Source: Mycobacterium sp. IS-1264 (GTDB lineage Bacteria > Actinomycetota > Actinomycetes > Mycobacteriales > Mycobacteriaceae). From it: a stretch of DNA of 64,000 bases. The stretch lies in the NCBI RefSeq assembly GCF_001954195.1, contig NZ_MBES01000074.1, positions 62,001-126,000 of the forward strand, written 5' to 3'. Below the pieces are notes generated by a model. It had not been told where the DNA came from, ran no database searches, and was given only the letters and a program-made list of their open reading frames with translations. Position numbers and translations under genes: made by a program. This document shows positions 1-8,586 of this stretch, in pieces (within the stretch, counting starts at the first letter, position 1; every line of letters begins with the position of its first letter).

Positions 1-593
1 GACCGGGGCCGGACGACGTGCGCCGGGCCATCCGCGAGGGCCGCGAAGGCAATCTGGTGATCTTCGTTGTCGACGCGTCCGGTTCGATGGCCGCCCGCGA
101 CCGGATGGCCGCCGTCAGCGGCGCCACCCTGTCGCTGCTGCGCGACGCGTATCAGCGCCGCGACAAGGTCGCGGTGATCACCTTCCGCGGCCAGGGCGCG
201 CGGCTGTTGCTGCCGCCGACGTCGTCGGCGCACATCGCGGGCCGGCGACTCGCCCGGTTCGACACCGGCGGCAGGACACCGCTGGCCGAGGGGCTGGTGG
301 CCGCGCGCGAGCTGATCGTCCGGGAAAGGGCGCGCGACCGCGCGCGCCGTCCGCTGGTGGTGGTGCTCACCGACGGCCGGGCCAACGCCGGGCCGGACCC
401 GTTGGGCCGCAGCCGAACCGCGGCGGCGCGGTTGGTCGCCGAAGGCACCGCCGCGGTGGTCGTGGACTGCGAGACATCGTATGTGCGGCTGGGCTTGGCC
501 GGGCAGCTCGCCGGCCGGCTGGGTGCGCCGGTCGTAAGGCTGGAGCAGTTGCACGCCGACCACCTGACGCGGGCCGTGCGCAACGTCGCGTGA
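1..593 (+). CDS. VWA-domain protein, C-terminal part of a magnesium-chelatase-like ATPase (5' end outside window)
   Basis: The reading frame is open from the left edge, so the start lies outside; 196 residues are visible. They form a von Willebrand factor A fold: the MIDAS metal site reads DASGSMAA near the start, and a LTDGRANAG segment follows about 100 residues later. This is the C-terminal integrin-like domain of ChlD/BchD-type magnesium chelatase subunits. It ends 26 bp before cobO, which matches the M. tuberculosis order (Rv2850c next to cobO). Mycobacteria make no chlorophyll, so a role in metal insertion into a corrin is the usual guess, from context only. The N-terminal AAA+ part cannot be seen. 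Confidence 0.85.
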   Translation, partial: PGPDDVRRAIREGREGNLVIFVVDASGSMAARDRMAAVSGATLSLLRDAYQRRDKVAVITFRGQGARLLLPPTSSAHIAGRRLARFDTGGRTPLAEGLVAARELIVRERARDRARRPLVVVLTDGRANAGPDPLGRSRTAAARLVAEGTAAVVVDCETSYVRLGLAGQLAGRLGAPVVRLEQLHADHLTRAVRNVA

Positions 594-619
594 GAGTCGC
601 CTGAAAGGGATAACCGTTT

Positions 620-1234
620 ATGCCACAAGGCCGTCCGCTGCAGGTCCCCGACGATGGCCTGACCACCCGGTCGCGGCGCAACGCGCCGATATTGGCCGTC
701 CACACCGGCGACGGCAAGGGCAAGTCGACGGCGGCATTCGGAATGGCGTTGCGGGCGTGGAACGCCGGGCTCGACGTCGCGGTGTTCCAGTTCGTCAAGA
801 GCGCCAAGTGGAAGGTGGGCGAGGAGGCGGCATTCCGTCAGCTCGGGCAGCTGCACGAGCAGCACGGCGCCGGGGGCGCCGTCGAATGGCACAAGATGGG
901 CGCGGGCTGGTCCTGGTCGCGTAAGGCGGGCGGCGAATCCGACCACGCCGCAGCGGCCGCCGACGGCTGGGCCGAGATTTCGCGCCGGCTGGCCGCGCAG
1001 CGCCACGACTTCTATGTGCTCGACGAATTCACCTATCCGCTGAAGTGGGGCTGGGTCGACGTGGACCAGGTCGTGGAGGTCCTGGTGGCCCGGCCCGGCC
1101 AGCAGCATGTCGTGATCACCGGGCGCGATGCCCCGCAGCGACTGGTCGAGGCCGCCGACCTGGTCACCGAGATGGGCAAGGTCAAACACCCGATGGACGC
1201 CGGGCGCAAGGGCCAAAAGGGCATCGAATGGTGA
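620..1234 (+). CDS. cobO: Cob(I)yrinic acid a,c-diamide adenosyltransferase (CobO/BtuR)
   Basis: A 204-residue cytoplasmic enzyme that transfers the 5'-deoxyadenosyl group of ATP to the corrin cobalt. The P-loop GDGKGKST lies at about residues 34-41 and a YVLDEF segment near residue 132, both typical of CobA/CobO. The length is normal for the family. The ATG at 620 is preceded by a GAAAGGG-like ribosome binding site. The last 7 bp overlap the cobB start, so the two genes are probably translationally coupled within a cobalamin operon. Confidence 0.95.
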   Translation: MPQGRPLQVPDDGLTTRSRRNAPILAVHTGDGKGKSTAAFGMALRAWNAGLDVAVFQFVKSAKWKVGEEAAFRQLGQLHEQHGAGGAVEWHKMGAGWSWSRKAGGESDHAAAAADGWAEISRRLAAQRHDFYVLDEFTYPLKWGWVDVDQVVEVLVARPGQQHVVITGRDAPQRLVEAADLVTEMGKVKHPMDAGRKGQKGIEW

Positions 1235-2634
1235 GTCCCGTTCCCGCCGTCGTCGTCGCTGCGCCCGCGTCGGGCAGCGGAAAGACCACGGTCGCAACGG
1301 GTTTGATGGGGGCGCTGCGCCAGGCGGGCCACAACGTCGCGCCGTTCAAGGTGGGCCCCGACTTCATCGACCCCGGCTACCACACGCTGGCCGCGGGGCG
1401 GCCCGGGCGCAACCTGGACCCGGTGCTGGTGGGCGAGCGGCTCATCGGTCCGCTCTACGCCCACGGCACCGCCGGTGCGCGCATCGCGGTGATCGAGGGG
1501 GTGATGGGACTCTTCGACGGGCGGATCGGGCCGGCCGCGACCACCCCGGCCGCGGGCTCCACCGCCCACGTCGCTGGTCTGCTGGGCGCGCCGGTGATCC
1601 TGGTGGTCGACGCGCGCGGCCAGAGCCACAGCATTGCCGCTCTGCTGCACGGCTTTTCAACCTTCGATTCCGCGACCCGCATCGCCGGTGTGATCCTCAA
1701 CGGCGTCGGGTCGGCCCGACACGAGCAGGTGCTGCGGCAGGCATGCGGGCACGCCGGCGTCGATGTGCTCGGGGCCATTCCGCGCGCCGCCGAATTGGAG
1801 CTGCCCACAAGGTATTTGGGGCTCGTCACCGCCGTCGAGTACGGGCGGCGCGCCCGGCAGGCGGTGGACGCGATGACCGACTTGATCGCGCGCCATGTCG
1901 ATCTGGGCGCCGTGGTCGCGGCCGCGGCCGCGCGTGTCGCCGACGCGCCGTGGGATCCCGCGGCGGCCGTGGGCGCGACTCCGCGAGGCGAGGCTGTCGT
2001 GGCAATGGCATCGGGCAAGGCGTTCAGCTTCGGCTACGCCGAACACGCCGAGCTGCTGCGCGCCGCCGGAGCCACCGTCGTCGAGTTCGACCCGCTGGTC
2101 GATCCGTTGCCTCACGGCACCGACGCGGTGCTACTGCCGGGCGGCTTCCCCGAGCAATTCACCGCCGAGCTCTCGGCCAACGACGTGGTCCGCCGGCAGA
2201 TCAACGAGCTCGCCGCCACCGGCGCCCCGGTGCACGCCGAATGCGCCGGGCTGATCTATCTGGCCGACGAACTCGACGGGTATCCCATGTGCGGGGTGCT
2301 TGCCGGCTCGGCGCGGTTCACTCCGCGGCTGACGTTGGCGTATCGCGACGCGGTGGCCGTCGCGGATTCGTCGCTGTATTCCACCGGAGCGCGAGTCGTC
2401 GGGCACGAATTCCACCGAACCGCAGTCACATTCACCGGTAGTTACCAACCGGCGTGGGTGTATCGCGGTGACAGCGGGGACCATGACAACGCGCCGGTGC
2501 GCGACGGCGTGGTACACGCCGGGGTGCATGCGTCGTATCTGCACACCCACCCGGCCGCGACGCCGGACGCGGTGACGCGTTTCGTCGCGCACGCCGCCGG
2601 GCGCAACCACCACCCCACTAGGCTTGGCGGGTGA
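1228..2634 (+). CDS. cobB: Cobyrinic acid a,c-diamide synthase (CobB/CbiA)
   Basis: A 468-residue glutamine-dependent amidotransferase that amidates side chains a and c of cobyrinic acid. The N-terminal half is a dethiobiotin-synthetase-like ATP domain with the P-loop ASGSGKTT at about residues 12-19. The C-terminal half is a class I glutaminase-like domain: the nucleophile Cys lies in HAECAGL near residue 338 and a late His in GVHASYLH. The in-frame ATG at 1228 overlaps cobO by 7 bp and gives the family N-terminus, whereas the longer open frame upstream is only cobO read out of frame. The stop overlaps the cysG GTG by 4 bp. Confidence 0.95.
   Translation: MVSPVPAVVVAAPASGSGKTTVATGLMGALRQAGHNVAPFKVGPDFIDPGYHTLAAGRPGRNLDPVLVGERLIGPLYAHGTAGARIAVIEGVMGLFDGRIGPAATTPAAGSTAHVAGLLGAPVILVVDARGQSHSIAALLHGFSTFDSATRIAGVILNGVGSARHEQVLRQACGHAGVDVLGAIPRAAELELPTRYLGLVTAVEYGRRARQAVDAMTDLIARHVDLGAVVAAAAARVADAPWDPAAAVGATPRGEAVVAMASGKAFSFGYAEHAELLRAAGATVVEFDPLVDPLPHGTDAVLLPGGFPEQFTAELSANDVVRRQINELAATGAPVHAECAGLIYLADELDGYPMCGVLAGSARFTPRLTLAYRDAVAVADSSLYSTGARVVGHEFHRTAVTFTGSYQPAWVYRGDSGDHDNAPVRDGVVHAGVHASYLHTHPAATPDAVTRFVAHAAGRNHHPTRLGG
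2619..2624 (+). promoter_or_regulatory. -10 hexamer for a leaderless cysG transcript
   Basis: TAGGCT lies 6 nt before the cysG GTG, inside the end of cobB. It would allow cysG to be transcribed separately from cobOB. Confidence 0.45.
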
Positions 2635-3839
2635 CCGAGAGCGCCTATCTGGTCGGATTGCGGCTGGCCGGTAAGAAGGTCGTTGTAGTCGGCGGGGGAA
2701 CCGTCGCGCAGCGCCGCTTACCCCTGCTCATCGCGACCGGCGCCAACGTCCACGTCATCTCCCGCACCGTCACCCGCGCCGTCGAGGCGATGAGCGGAAT
2801 CACCTTGTCGTTGCGCGAATACCGCGACGGGGACCTCGCCGGCGCCTGGTATGCCATCGCCGCCACCGACGACGCGCAGGTGAACGCCGCGGTGGTCGAC
2901 GAGGCCGATCGGCGCCAGATCTTTTGCGTCCGCGCCGACATCGCGATCGAGGGGACCGCGGTGACCCCGGCGACCTTCAGCTACGCGGGGTTGTCGGTCG
3001 GGGTGCTGGCCGGCGGCGAGCACCGCCGGTCGGCGGCGATCCGGTCGGCCATCCGCGAGGCGTTGCAGACCGGGGTGATCATCCCGGAAACCGCCGAAGA
3101 GAGCTCCGACGTGGTGCGCGGCGGGGTGGCGCTGATCGGTGGCGGTCCCGGCGACCCGGAACTGATCACCGTCCGTGGCCGCCGCCTGCTCGCCCAGGCC
3201 GACGTGGTGGTCGCCGACCGATTGGCGCCGCCCGAACTGCTCGCCGAGCTACCACCGCACGTGGAAGTCATTGACGCCGCGAAGATTCCGTACGGCCGGG
3301 CCATGGCGCAGGACGCGATCAACGAGGTCATGATCGACCGAGCCCGGGCCGGCAACTTCGTGGTGCGCCTCAAGGGCGGCGACCCCTTTGTGTTCGCGCG
3401 CGGCTACGAAGAAGTGTTGGCGTGCGCCGATGCCGGGATTCCCGTCACGGTGGTGCCGGGTGTGACAAGTGCCATAGCGGTTCCCGCATTGGCCGGCGTT
3501 CCCGTCACCCATCGGGCGGTAAATCACGAGTTCGTGGTGGTCAGCGGCCACCTGCCGCCCGGTCACCCCGAATCGTTAGTGAATTGGGATGCATTGGCAG
3601 CAATGTCTGGCACGATCGTTTTGCTGATGGCCGTCGAACGTATCGAGCTTTTCGTCGACGCCCTGCTGCAAGGGGGGCGACCTGCGGAGACGCCGGTGCT
3701 GGTAGTACAACATGGAACGACGGCCGCTCAGCAGACGTTGCGGTCGACTCTCGTCGACACGCCAGAGAAGATTCGCGCCGACGGGATTCGACCTCCCGCG
3801 ATCATCGTCATCGGCCCGGTGGCGGCGTTCGGCGTTTAA
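2631..3839 (+). CDS. cysG: Siroheme synthase-like fusion: precorrin-2 dehydrogenase plus uroporphyrinogen-III C-methyltransferase
   Basis: A 402-residue two-domain enzyme. Residues 1 to about 150 are a Rossmann NAD-binding domain (VVVVGGGTVAQRR near residue 17) like the precorrin-2 oxidase part of CysG. Residues from about 165 onward are a SAM-dependent tetrapyrrole methylase with the glycine-rich GGGPGDPELIT loop, the VVRLKGGDPF segment and VPGVTSA. It would methylate uroporphyrinogen III twice and oxidise precorrin-2, feeding both siroheme and cobalamin. Its start overlaps the cobB stop by 4 bp (GTGA), which fits a shared tetrapyrrole pathway. Whether it also performs ferrochelation cannot be told from sequence. 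Confidence 0.92.
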   Translation: MTESAYLVGLRLAGKKVVVVGGGTVAQRRLPLLIATGANVHVISRTVTRAVEAMSGITLSLREYRDGDLAGAWYAIAATDDAQVNAAVVDEADRRQIFCVRADIAIEGTAVTPATFSYAGLSVGVLAGGEHRRSAAIRSAIREALQTGVIIPETAEESSDVVRGGVALIGGGPGDPELITVRGRRLLAQADVVVADRLAPPELLAELPPHVEVIDAAKIPYGRAMAQDAINEVMIDRARAGNFVVRLKGGDPFVFARGYEEVLACADAGIPVTVVPGVTSAIAVPALAGVPVTHRAVNHEFVVVSGHLPPGHPESLVNWDALAAMSGTIVLLMAVERIELFVDALLQGGRPAETPVLVVQHGTTAAQQTLRSTLVDTPEKIRADGIRPPAIIVIGPVAAFGV

Positions 3840-3858
3840 ACAAATCTTAAGATTACTG

Positions 3859-3864
3859 TAAGGT
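3859..3864 (+). promoter_or_regulatory. -10 hexamer upstream of efpA
   Basis: TAAGGT lies 8 nt before the efpA ATG, in a notably AT-rich 33-bp gap. The AAGG inside it could instead act as a ribosome binding site if transcription starts further upstream. Confidence 0.4.
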
Positions 3865-3872
3865 AACCCGAT

Positions 3873-5465
3873 ATGACGGCTCTCAACGACAGTGAGCGCG
3901 CGGTCCACAATTGGACCGCCGCGCGCCCCGATCGTCCAGCCCCGATGCGCGCCACGCGTCCGGCGGAGACCGCCTCACCACGTATGAGCAGGTACTACCC
4001 CGCATGGCTGCCGTCTCGCCGTTTCATCGCAGCGGTTATCGCGATCGGTGGGATGCAGCTGTTGGCGACCATGGACAGCACCGTCGCCATCGTCGCGCTT
4101 CCTAAGATTCAAAACGAGCTGAGCCTGTCCGATGCCGGCCGTAGCTGGGTGATCACCGCCTACGTGCTCACCTTCGGCGGGCTGATGCTGCTCGGCGGGC
4201 GCCTCGGCGACACCATCGGGCGAAAGCGCACCTTCATCGTCGGCGTCACCCTGTTCACCATCTCCTCGGTGCTGTGCGCCGTGGCATGGGACGAGGCGAC
4301 GATGGTCATCGCCCGGCTGCTGCAGGGCATCGGTTCGGCCATCGCATCGCCGACCGGTCTGGCGTTGGTCGCGACCACCTTCCCCAAGGGGCCGGCGCGC
4401 AACGCCGCGACGGCCGTGTTCGCCGCCATGACCGCGATCGGTTCCGTGATGGGTCTGGTGGTCGGCGGGGCGCTGACCGAGGTGTCGTGGCGGCTGGCGT
4501 TCATCGTCAACGTGCCGATCGGGCTGGTGATGATCTACCTGGCCCGCACCGCGCTGCGGGAAACCAACCGGGAGCGGATGAAGCTCGACGCCACCGGGGC
4601 GATGCTGGCCACGCTGGCGTGCACCGCCGCCGTTTACGCGTTCTCGATGGGTCCGGAAAAGGGCTGGGTCTCACCCACCACCATCGGCTCGGGCGTGGTG
4701 GCATTGGCCGCGGCCATCGCCTTCGCGATCGTGGAGCGCACCGCCGACAACCCCGTCGTGCCGTTCGACTTGTTCCGTGACCGCAACCGGCTGGTCACCT
4801 TCGTCGCGATCTTCCTGGCCGGCGGACTCATGTTCAGCCTGACCGTGTCCATCGGCCTGTACGTGCAGGACATCCTGGGCTACAGCGCGCTGCGCGCGGG
4901 CGTCGGCTTCATTCCGTTCGTCATCGCGATGGGCATCGGCCTGGGCGTGTCTTCGCAGCTGGTGTCGCGGTTTTCGCCCCGGGTGCTGACGATCGGCGGC
5001 GGAGTCCTGCTGTTCTGGGCGATGATCTACGGCTGGGCGTTCATGAACCGCGGCGTGCCCTACTTCCCCAACCTGGTGCTGCCCATCGTCGTCGGCGGCA
5101 TCGGCATCGGCATGGCGGTCGTGCCGCTGACGCTGTCGGCGATCGCCGGCGTCGGATTCGACCGGATCGGCCCCGTTTCGGCGATCGCGCTGATGCTGCA
5201 GAGCCTGGGCGGCCCGCTGGTGCTGGCGGTCATTCAGGCGGTGATCACCTCGCGCACGCTGTACCTGGGTGGCACCACCGGCCCGGTGAAGTTCATGAAC
5301 GACGCCCAGCTGCACGCCCTCGACCACGGCTACACCTACGGCCTGCTGTGGGTGGCCGGGGTGGCCGTCATCGTCGGCGGTGCGGCGCTGCTCATCGGCT
5401 ACACCCCCGAGCAGGTCGCGCACGCCCAGGAAGTCAAGGACGCGATCGACGCCGGGGAGCTGTAG
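3873..5465 (+). CDS. efpA: MFS drug exporter EfpA (14-TM, QacA/DHA2 type)
   Basis: A 530-residue inner-membrane transporter of the major facilitator superfamily. The motif GGRLGDTIGRKR after the second helix and the proton-antiporter segments of the DHA2 family are visible, with about 14 hydrophobic helices spread from residue 45 to 520. The first 45 residues are charged and Pro-rich and probably cytosolic. The M. tuberculosis ortholog is linked to multidrug efflux and more recently lipid export; the substrate here is inferred by family only. It lies just downstream of cysG in the same direction but with its own candidate promoter. Confidence 0.93.
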   Translation: MTALNDSERAVHNWTAARPDRPAPMRATRPAETASPRMSRYYPAWLPSRRFIAAVIAIGGMQLLATMDSTVAIVALPKIQNELSLSDAGRSWVITAYVLTFGGLMLLGGRLGDTIGRKRTFIVGVTLFTISSVLCAVAWDEATMVIARLLQGIGSAIASPTGLALVATTFPKGPARNAATAVFAAMTAIGSVMGLVVGGALTEVSWRLAFIVNVPIGLVMIYLARTALRETNRERMKLDATGAMLATLACTAAVYAFSMGPEKGWVSPTTIGSGVVALAAAIAFAIVERTADNPVVPFDLFRDRNRLVTFVAIFLAGGLMFSLTVSIGLYVQDILGYSALRAGVGFIPFVIAMGIGLGVSSQLVSRFSPRVLTIGGGVLLFWAMIYGWAFMNRGVPYFPNLVLPIVVGGIGIGMAVVPLTLSAIAGVGFDRIGPVSAIALMLQSLGGPLVLAVIQAVITSRTLYLGGTTGPVKFMNDAQLHALDHGYTYGLLWVAGVAVIVGGAALLIGYTPEQVAHAQEVKDAIDAGEL

Positions 5466-5556
5466 CCCGGCTTTCCGTGTGCCCCTCGGGCGCCCTGACC
5501 GCACTCTCAAAGCCGTGAGCGCACACTCGGATTTCCTTCGCCGAAACCGCCGCCAC

Positions 5557-5562
5557 TAGGCT
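5557..5562 (+). promoter_or_regulatory. -10 hexamer for a leaderless proS transcript
   Basis: TAGGCT lies 8 nt before the GTG of proS. No ribosome binding site is visible, which supports a leaderless mRNA and the GTG start. Confidence 0.55.
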
Positions 5563-5570
5563 TGCCCGCT

Positions 5571-7331
5571 GTGATCACCCGGATGTCCGAGTTGTTCCTG
5601 CGCACCCTGCGTGACGACCCCGCCGACGCCGAAGTGCCCAGCCACAAGCTGCTGGTTCGGGCGGGATACGTCCGGCCCGTCGCGCCCGGGCTGTACAGCT
5701 GGCTGCCGCTCGGGCTGCGGGTGCTGCGCAACATCGAACGCGTCGTCCGACAAGAGATGAATGCCATTGGCGGGCAGGAGATTCTGTTCCCCGCCCTGCT
5801 GCCGCGCGCGCCGTACGAGACGACGAACCGCTGGACCGAGTACGGCGACGGCATTTTTCGGCTCGAAGACCGCCGCGGCAACGACTACCTGCTCGCCCCC
5901 ACCCACGAAGAGGTCTTCGCGCTGACGGTGAAGGGGGAGTACAGCTCCTACAAGGACTTTCCGCTGACGCTCTACCAGATCCAGATCAAGTATCGCGACG
6001 AGGCGCGGCCGCGGGCCGGCATCCTGCGCGCCCGGGAATTCGTCATGAAGGACTCCTACTCCTTCGACATCGACGAGGCCGGGCTCAAGGCGTCCTACCA
6101 CGCGCACCGGGAGGCCTACCAGCGGATCCTCGATCGGCTGAAGGTGCGCTACGTCATCGTGTCGGCGGTGACCGGCGCCATGGGCGGCAGCGCCTCCGAG
6201 GAGTTCCTGGCCGAGAGCCCGGTGGGTGAGGACACCTTCGTGCGGTGCCTGGAGTCCGGTTACGCGGCCAACGTCGAGGCCGTCGTCACCGCCCGCCCGG
6301 ACGCGCTGCCCATCGAGGGGCTCCCCGAGGCGGTGGTGCACGACACCCCCGACACCCCGACCATCGCCACATTGGTGGCCTGGGCGAATGAGGTCGGCCT
6401 GGGCCGCACGGTGACCGCGGCCGACACGCTGAAGAACGTCCTGGTCAAAGTCCGCCAGCCCGGCGGCGACTGGGAGCTACTGGCCATCGGCGTGCCCGGC
6501 GACCGCGAGGTCGACGACAAGCGGCTCAGCGCCGCGCTGGAGCCGGCCGAGTACGAGTTACTCGGCGACGACGATTTCGCCAAGTATCCCTTTCTGGTCA
6601 AGGGCTACATCGGGCCGAAGGCATTGCGGGACAACGACGTTCGTTACCTTGTCGATCCGCGGGTGGTCGACGGCACCAGCTGGATCACCGGGGCCGACGA
6701 GCCGGGCCGCCACGTGGTCGGGTTGGTGGCCGGTCGCGACTTCACCGCCGACGGCATCATCGAGGCCGCCGAGGTGCGCGAGGGCGACCCGTCGCCGGAC
6801 GGCGCCGGCCCGCTGGTCTCCGCGCGCGGCATCGAGGTCGGCCATATCTTCCAGCTCGGCCGCAAATACACCGATGCCTTCACCGTCGACGTCCTCGGCG
6901 AGGACGGCAAGCCGGTGCGACTCATCATGGGCTCCTACGGCCTCGGGGTGTCGCGGCTGGTGGCCGTCGTCGCCGAGCAGCAGCACGACGAGCTGGGCTT
7001 GCGCTGGCCGGCGTCGATCGCGCCGTTCGACGTCCACCTGGTGATCGCCAACAAGGACGCCGAGGCCCGTGCCGGGGCCACGAGGCTGGCCGCCGACCTG
7101 GATCGGCTTGGGCTCGAGGTGCTGCTCGACGACCGCACCGCATCGCCCGGCGTCAAGTTCAAGGACGCCGAGCTGCTGGGCATGCCGTGGATCGTCGTGG
7201 TGGGGCGCGGCTGGGCGGACGGCGTGGTCGAGCTGCGCGACCGCTTCGGCGGACAGACCCGCGAGCTGGCTACCCGCACCTCGCTGGCCACCGACATCGT
7301 GGCGGCCCTGGCCGGTCGACCGGGCGGCTAG
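5571..7331 (+). CDS. proS: Prolyl-tRNA synthetase
   Basis: A 586-residue cytoplasmic class II aminoacyl-tRNA synthetase charging tRNA-Pro. Class II motifs are visible: RNIERVVRQEM (motif 1), the motif 2 region around YRDEARPRAG, and GSYGLGVSRL (motif 3). An editing-like insertion lies between motifs 2 and 3 at roughly residues 220-400, the bacterial arrangement, and an anticodon-binding domain forms the C-terminus. The GTG at 5571 gives an N-terminus MITRMSELFL matching the M. tuberculosis protein; an in-frame upstream start would add three residues but falls between the -10 and the GTG. The stop codon lies in a 13-bp tandem repeat. Confidence 0.97.
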   Translation: MITRMSELFLRTLRDDPADAEVPSHKLLVRAGYVRPVAPGLYSWLPLGLRVLRNIERVVRQEMNAIGGQEILFPALLPRAPYETTNRWTEYGDGIFRLEDRRGNDYLLAPTHEEVFALTVKGEYSSYKDFPLTLYQIQIKYRDEARPRAGILRAREFVMKDSYSFDIDEAGLKASYHAHREAYQRILDRLKVRYVIVSAVTGAMGGSASEEFLAESPVGEDTFVRCLESGYAANVEAVVTARPDALPIEGLPEAVVHDTPDTPTIATLVAWANEVGLGRTVTAADTLKNVLVKVRQPGGDWELLAIGVPGDREVDDKRLSAALEPAEYELLGDDDFAKYPFLVKGYIGPKALRDNDVRYLVDPRVVDGTSWITGADEPGRHVVGLVAGRDFTADGIIEAAEVREGDPSPDGAGPLVSARGIEVGHIFQLGRKYTDAFTVDVLGEDGKPVRLIMGSYGLGVSRLVAVVAEQQHDELGLRWPASIAPFDVHLVIANKDAEARAGATRLAADLDRLGLEVLLDDRTASPGVKFKDAELLGMPWIVVVGRGWADGVVELRDRFGGQTRELATRTSLATDIVAALAGRPGG

Positions 7332-7364
7332 CTATTCCGGCTAGCTATGCCGGCTAGTTATTCA
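7326..7364 (+). repeat. 13-bp tandem repeat, three copies, spanning the proS stop
   Basis: Three near-identical 13-bp units (GGCTAGCTATTCC type) begin at 7326, 7339 and 7352. The first contains the proS TAG, and the third contains the stop codon of the convergent DUF4439 gene. Confidence 0.85.
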
Positions 7365-7804
7365 TTGCCGCCCGGGAAACTCGTCGTGATGGGCCAGGCG
7401 TTCAGTACCCGGTTCCACCGGGCGGCCAAGACCGTGCCCTGGGACAGGGCCGTCGCGGCGAACGCGCGGTCGTCGGCCGTCTCGGCATGCTCGATGACGG
7501 CGCGCCACGCCGTCTGGCCGTCGGTTTCCATCCGCACGGCCAGCCGCGCCGCATCCGCCGGGCTGCCCACCAGCATCGGTAGCTGGTAGCCGGGGGCGGC
7601 GACCGGGGCGGTCACCTTGCGGGCGCTCAGCATGGCGATCACGTCGTCGCGGCGCTGGCGGTGCTGCAGTAGCGCCTCCACCACCAGGTTGTTGACGCCG
7701 GGCGGCGAGAGCGCGGACACGATGCCGTAGCCGTAGATCGTCGAGTGCTCGACGGACAGCGCGTCACACAGCGCCGCGTTGTCGGCGTCCTTGCCCGAGG
7801 TCAT
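7358..7804 (-). CDS. DUF4439 ferritin-like protein
   Basis: A 148-residue protein starting MTSGKDADN. It looks like an all-helical ferritin-like fold: an early ALCDALSVEHSTIYGYG segment with acidic and His residues, and a late AVIEHAETADDR segment, spaced as in four-helix di-iron bundles. The family is a conserved mycobacterial one (M. tuberculosis Rv2844 neighbourhood) with no firm function that I know. The ATG at 7804 overlaps the stop of the lipoprotein gene by 4 bp (ATGA), so it is the second gene of a two-gene unit. A much longer frame reading through from 8566 is rejected because it crosses the lipoprotein gene out of frame. Confidence 0.8.
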   Translation of the reverse strand: MTSGKDADNAALCDALSVEHSTIYGYGIVSALSPPGVNNLVVEALLQHRQRRDDVIAMLSARKVTAPVAAPGYQLPMLVGSPADAARLAVRMETDGQTAWRAVIEHAETADDRAFAATALSQGTVLAARWNRVLNAWPITTSFPGGNE

Positions 7805-8322
7805 GGCGTCGGCCCCGCGGGCACCAGGGCCACCAGGTACGACGCCGTGCAGGACGCGGCGATGGAGCCGAGCAACCCGGCCCGGTAGCCCGATGACGAG
7901 GCCACCAACCGGCTGGCGCTCTCGGCCGATGCGCGCAGCGCGTTGACCACATCGCTCAGCGGCGGTGGCGGTGGCGGCGGCGCGCCCGGCTCGGCCGGGC
8001 TGGGGCTGGGCGTTTCGCTCGACGAGGACGAGAGCTTGCCGGCCGCCCGGGCGATCTCGGTGGACAGCGCCCGCGCATGCGCGGCGCGCTGGGTGGCGAC
8101 GACGGTCAGCGCGGCGGCGATCTGCGGCGGGTTGCCGACGGCCGCCGCGGCGGCAGTCGCGAGCGCGCTGTCGCGGCGGGCCTGGTCCAGCGGCCCGAGC
8201 AACTCCTCGACGGCGGGGGGCTTGGGCGGGGACTCGCCACAGGCGGACGCGGCCACCCCGAGCGCGGCGATTGCCGCGCCGCCGGCGAGCACACCCCGCC
8301 GGTTGGTGACGGGTACGGGCAC
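7801..8322 (-). CDS. Ala-rich lipoprotein of unknown function
   Basis: A 173-residue protein beginning MPVPVTNRRGVLAGG, with a twin-Arg-like n-region, a hydrophobic stretch and a lipobox ending ASAC at Cys28, so it is probably exported and lipid-anchored. The mature part is Ala-rich and helical, with a Ser-rich patch and a run of seven prolines around residues 112-118. I chose the GTG at 8322 because it places the signal sequence at the N-terminus; the open frame runs further up to 8418 through a tandem repeat that would give an implausible N-terminus. It is coupled to the DUF4439 ferritin-like gene, which hints at a joint envelope role. Function unknown. Confidence 0.72.
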   Translation of the reverse strand: MPVPVTNRRGVLAGGAAIAALGVAASACGESPPKPPAVEELLGPLDQARRDSALATAAAAAVGNPPQIAAALTVVATQRAAHARALSTEIARAAGKLSSSSSETPSPSPAEPGAPPPPPPPLSDVVNALRASAESASRLVASSSGYRAGLLGSIAASCTASYLVALVPAGPTP

Positions 8323-8388
8323 AGAAACATCCTGCCATTGCCACCTGCCATCGCGGGGAGGGCGGCCACGCCAAGAGGACCTCGACTG

Positions 8389-8424
8389 AACCACTACCTG
8401 ACCCACTACCTGACCCACTACCTG
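8389..8424 (+). repeat. 12-bp tandem repeat, three copies
   Basis: Three 12-bp units (ACCCACTACCTG type) start at 8389, 8401 and 8413, between the lipoprotein gene and rimP. The period is a multiple of three, so all six frames read through it as short peptide repeats, producing spurious long frames. Confidence 0.9.
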
Positions 8425-8429
8425 ACCAT

Positions 8430-8586
8430 GCGATCCGCCCCGTCATGGGCGATTCCTGGCGTATCGTTGATAGCTGGTTCTCGTCGAACGCACAACGTTC
8501 CGCCGGGACGCCGGAAGCCGCCTGGGCGGCTGACAGGGCGGCGGTATCCGCCAGATGACCGGACAACTCAAGATGAGGAGCTCGCC
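8430..8586 (+). promoter_or_regulatory. Upstream region of the rimP-nusA operon
   Basis: This 157-bp stretch holds no gene. It carries TATCGTTGATAGCT-like sequence near 8461, a plausible -10 area, and a strong GAGGAG ribosome binding site just before the rimP GTG. The promoter has to be upstream because rimP is the first gene of the block. Exact elements are uncertain. Confidence 0.35.

Noticed and set aside
1..620. Cobalamin riboswitch searched upstream of cobO
   Set aside because: The 26-bp gap before cobO is too short, and no box-like conserved blocks were seen at the left end.
7805..8566. A 402-residue reverse frame with a Ser-Gly repeat covering the lipoprotein gene
   Set aside because: The Ser-Gly run is the 12-bp repeat read in another frame; the lipoprotein frame has the signal peptide.
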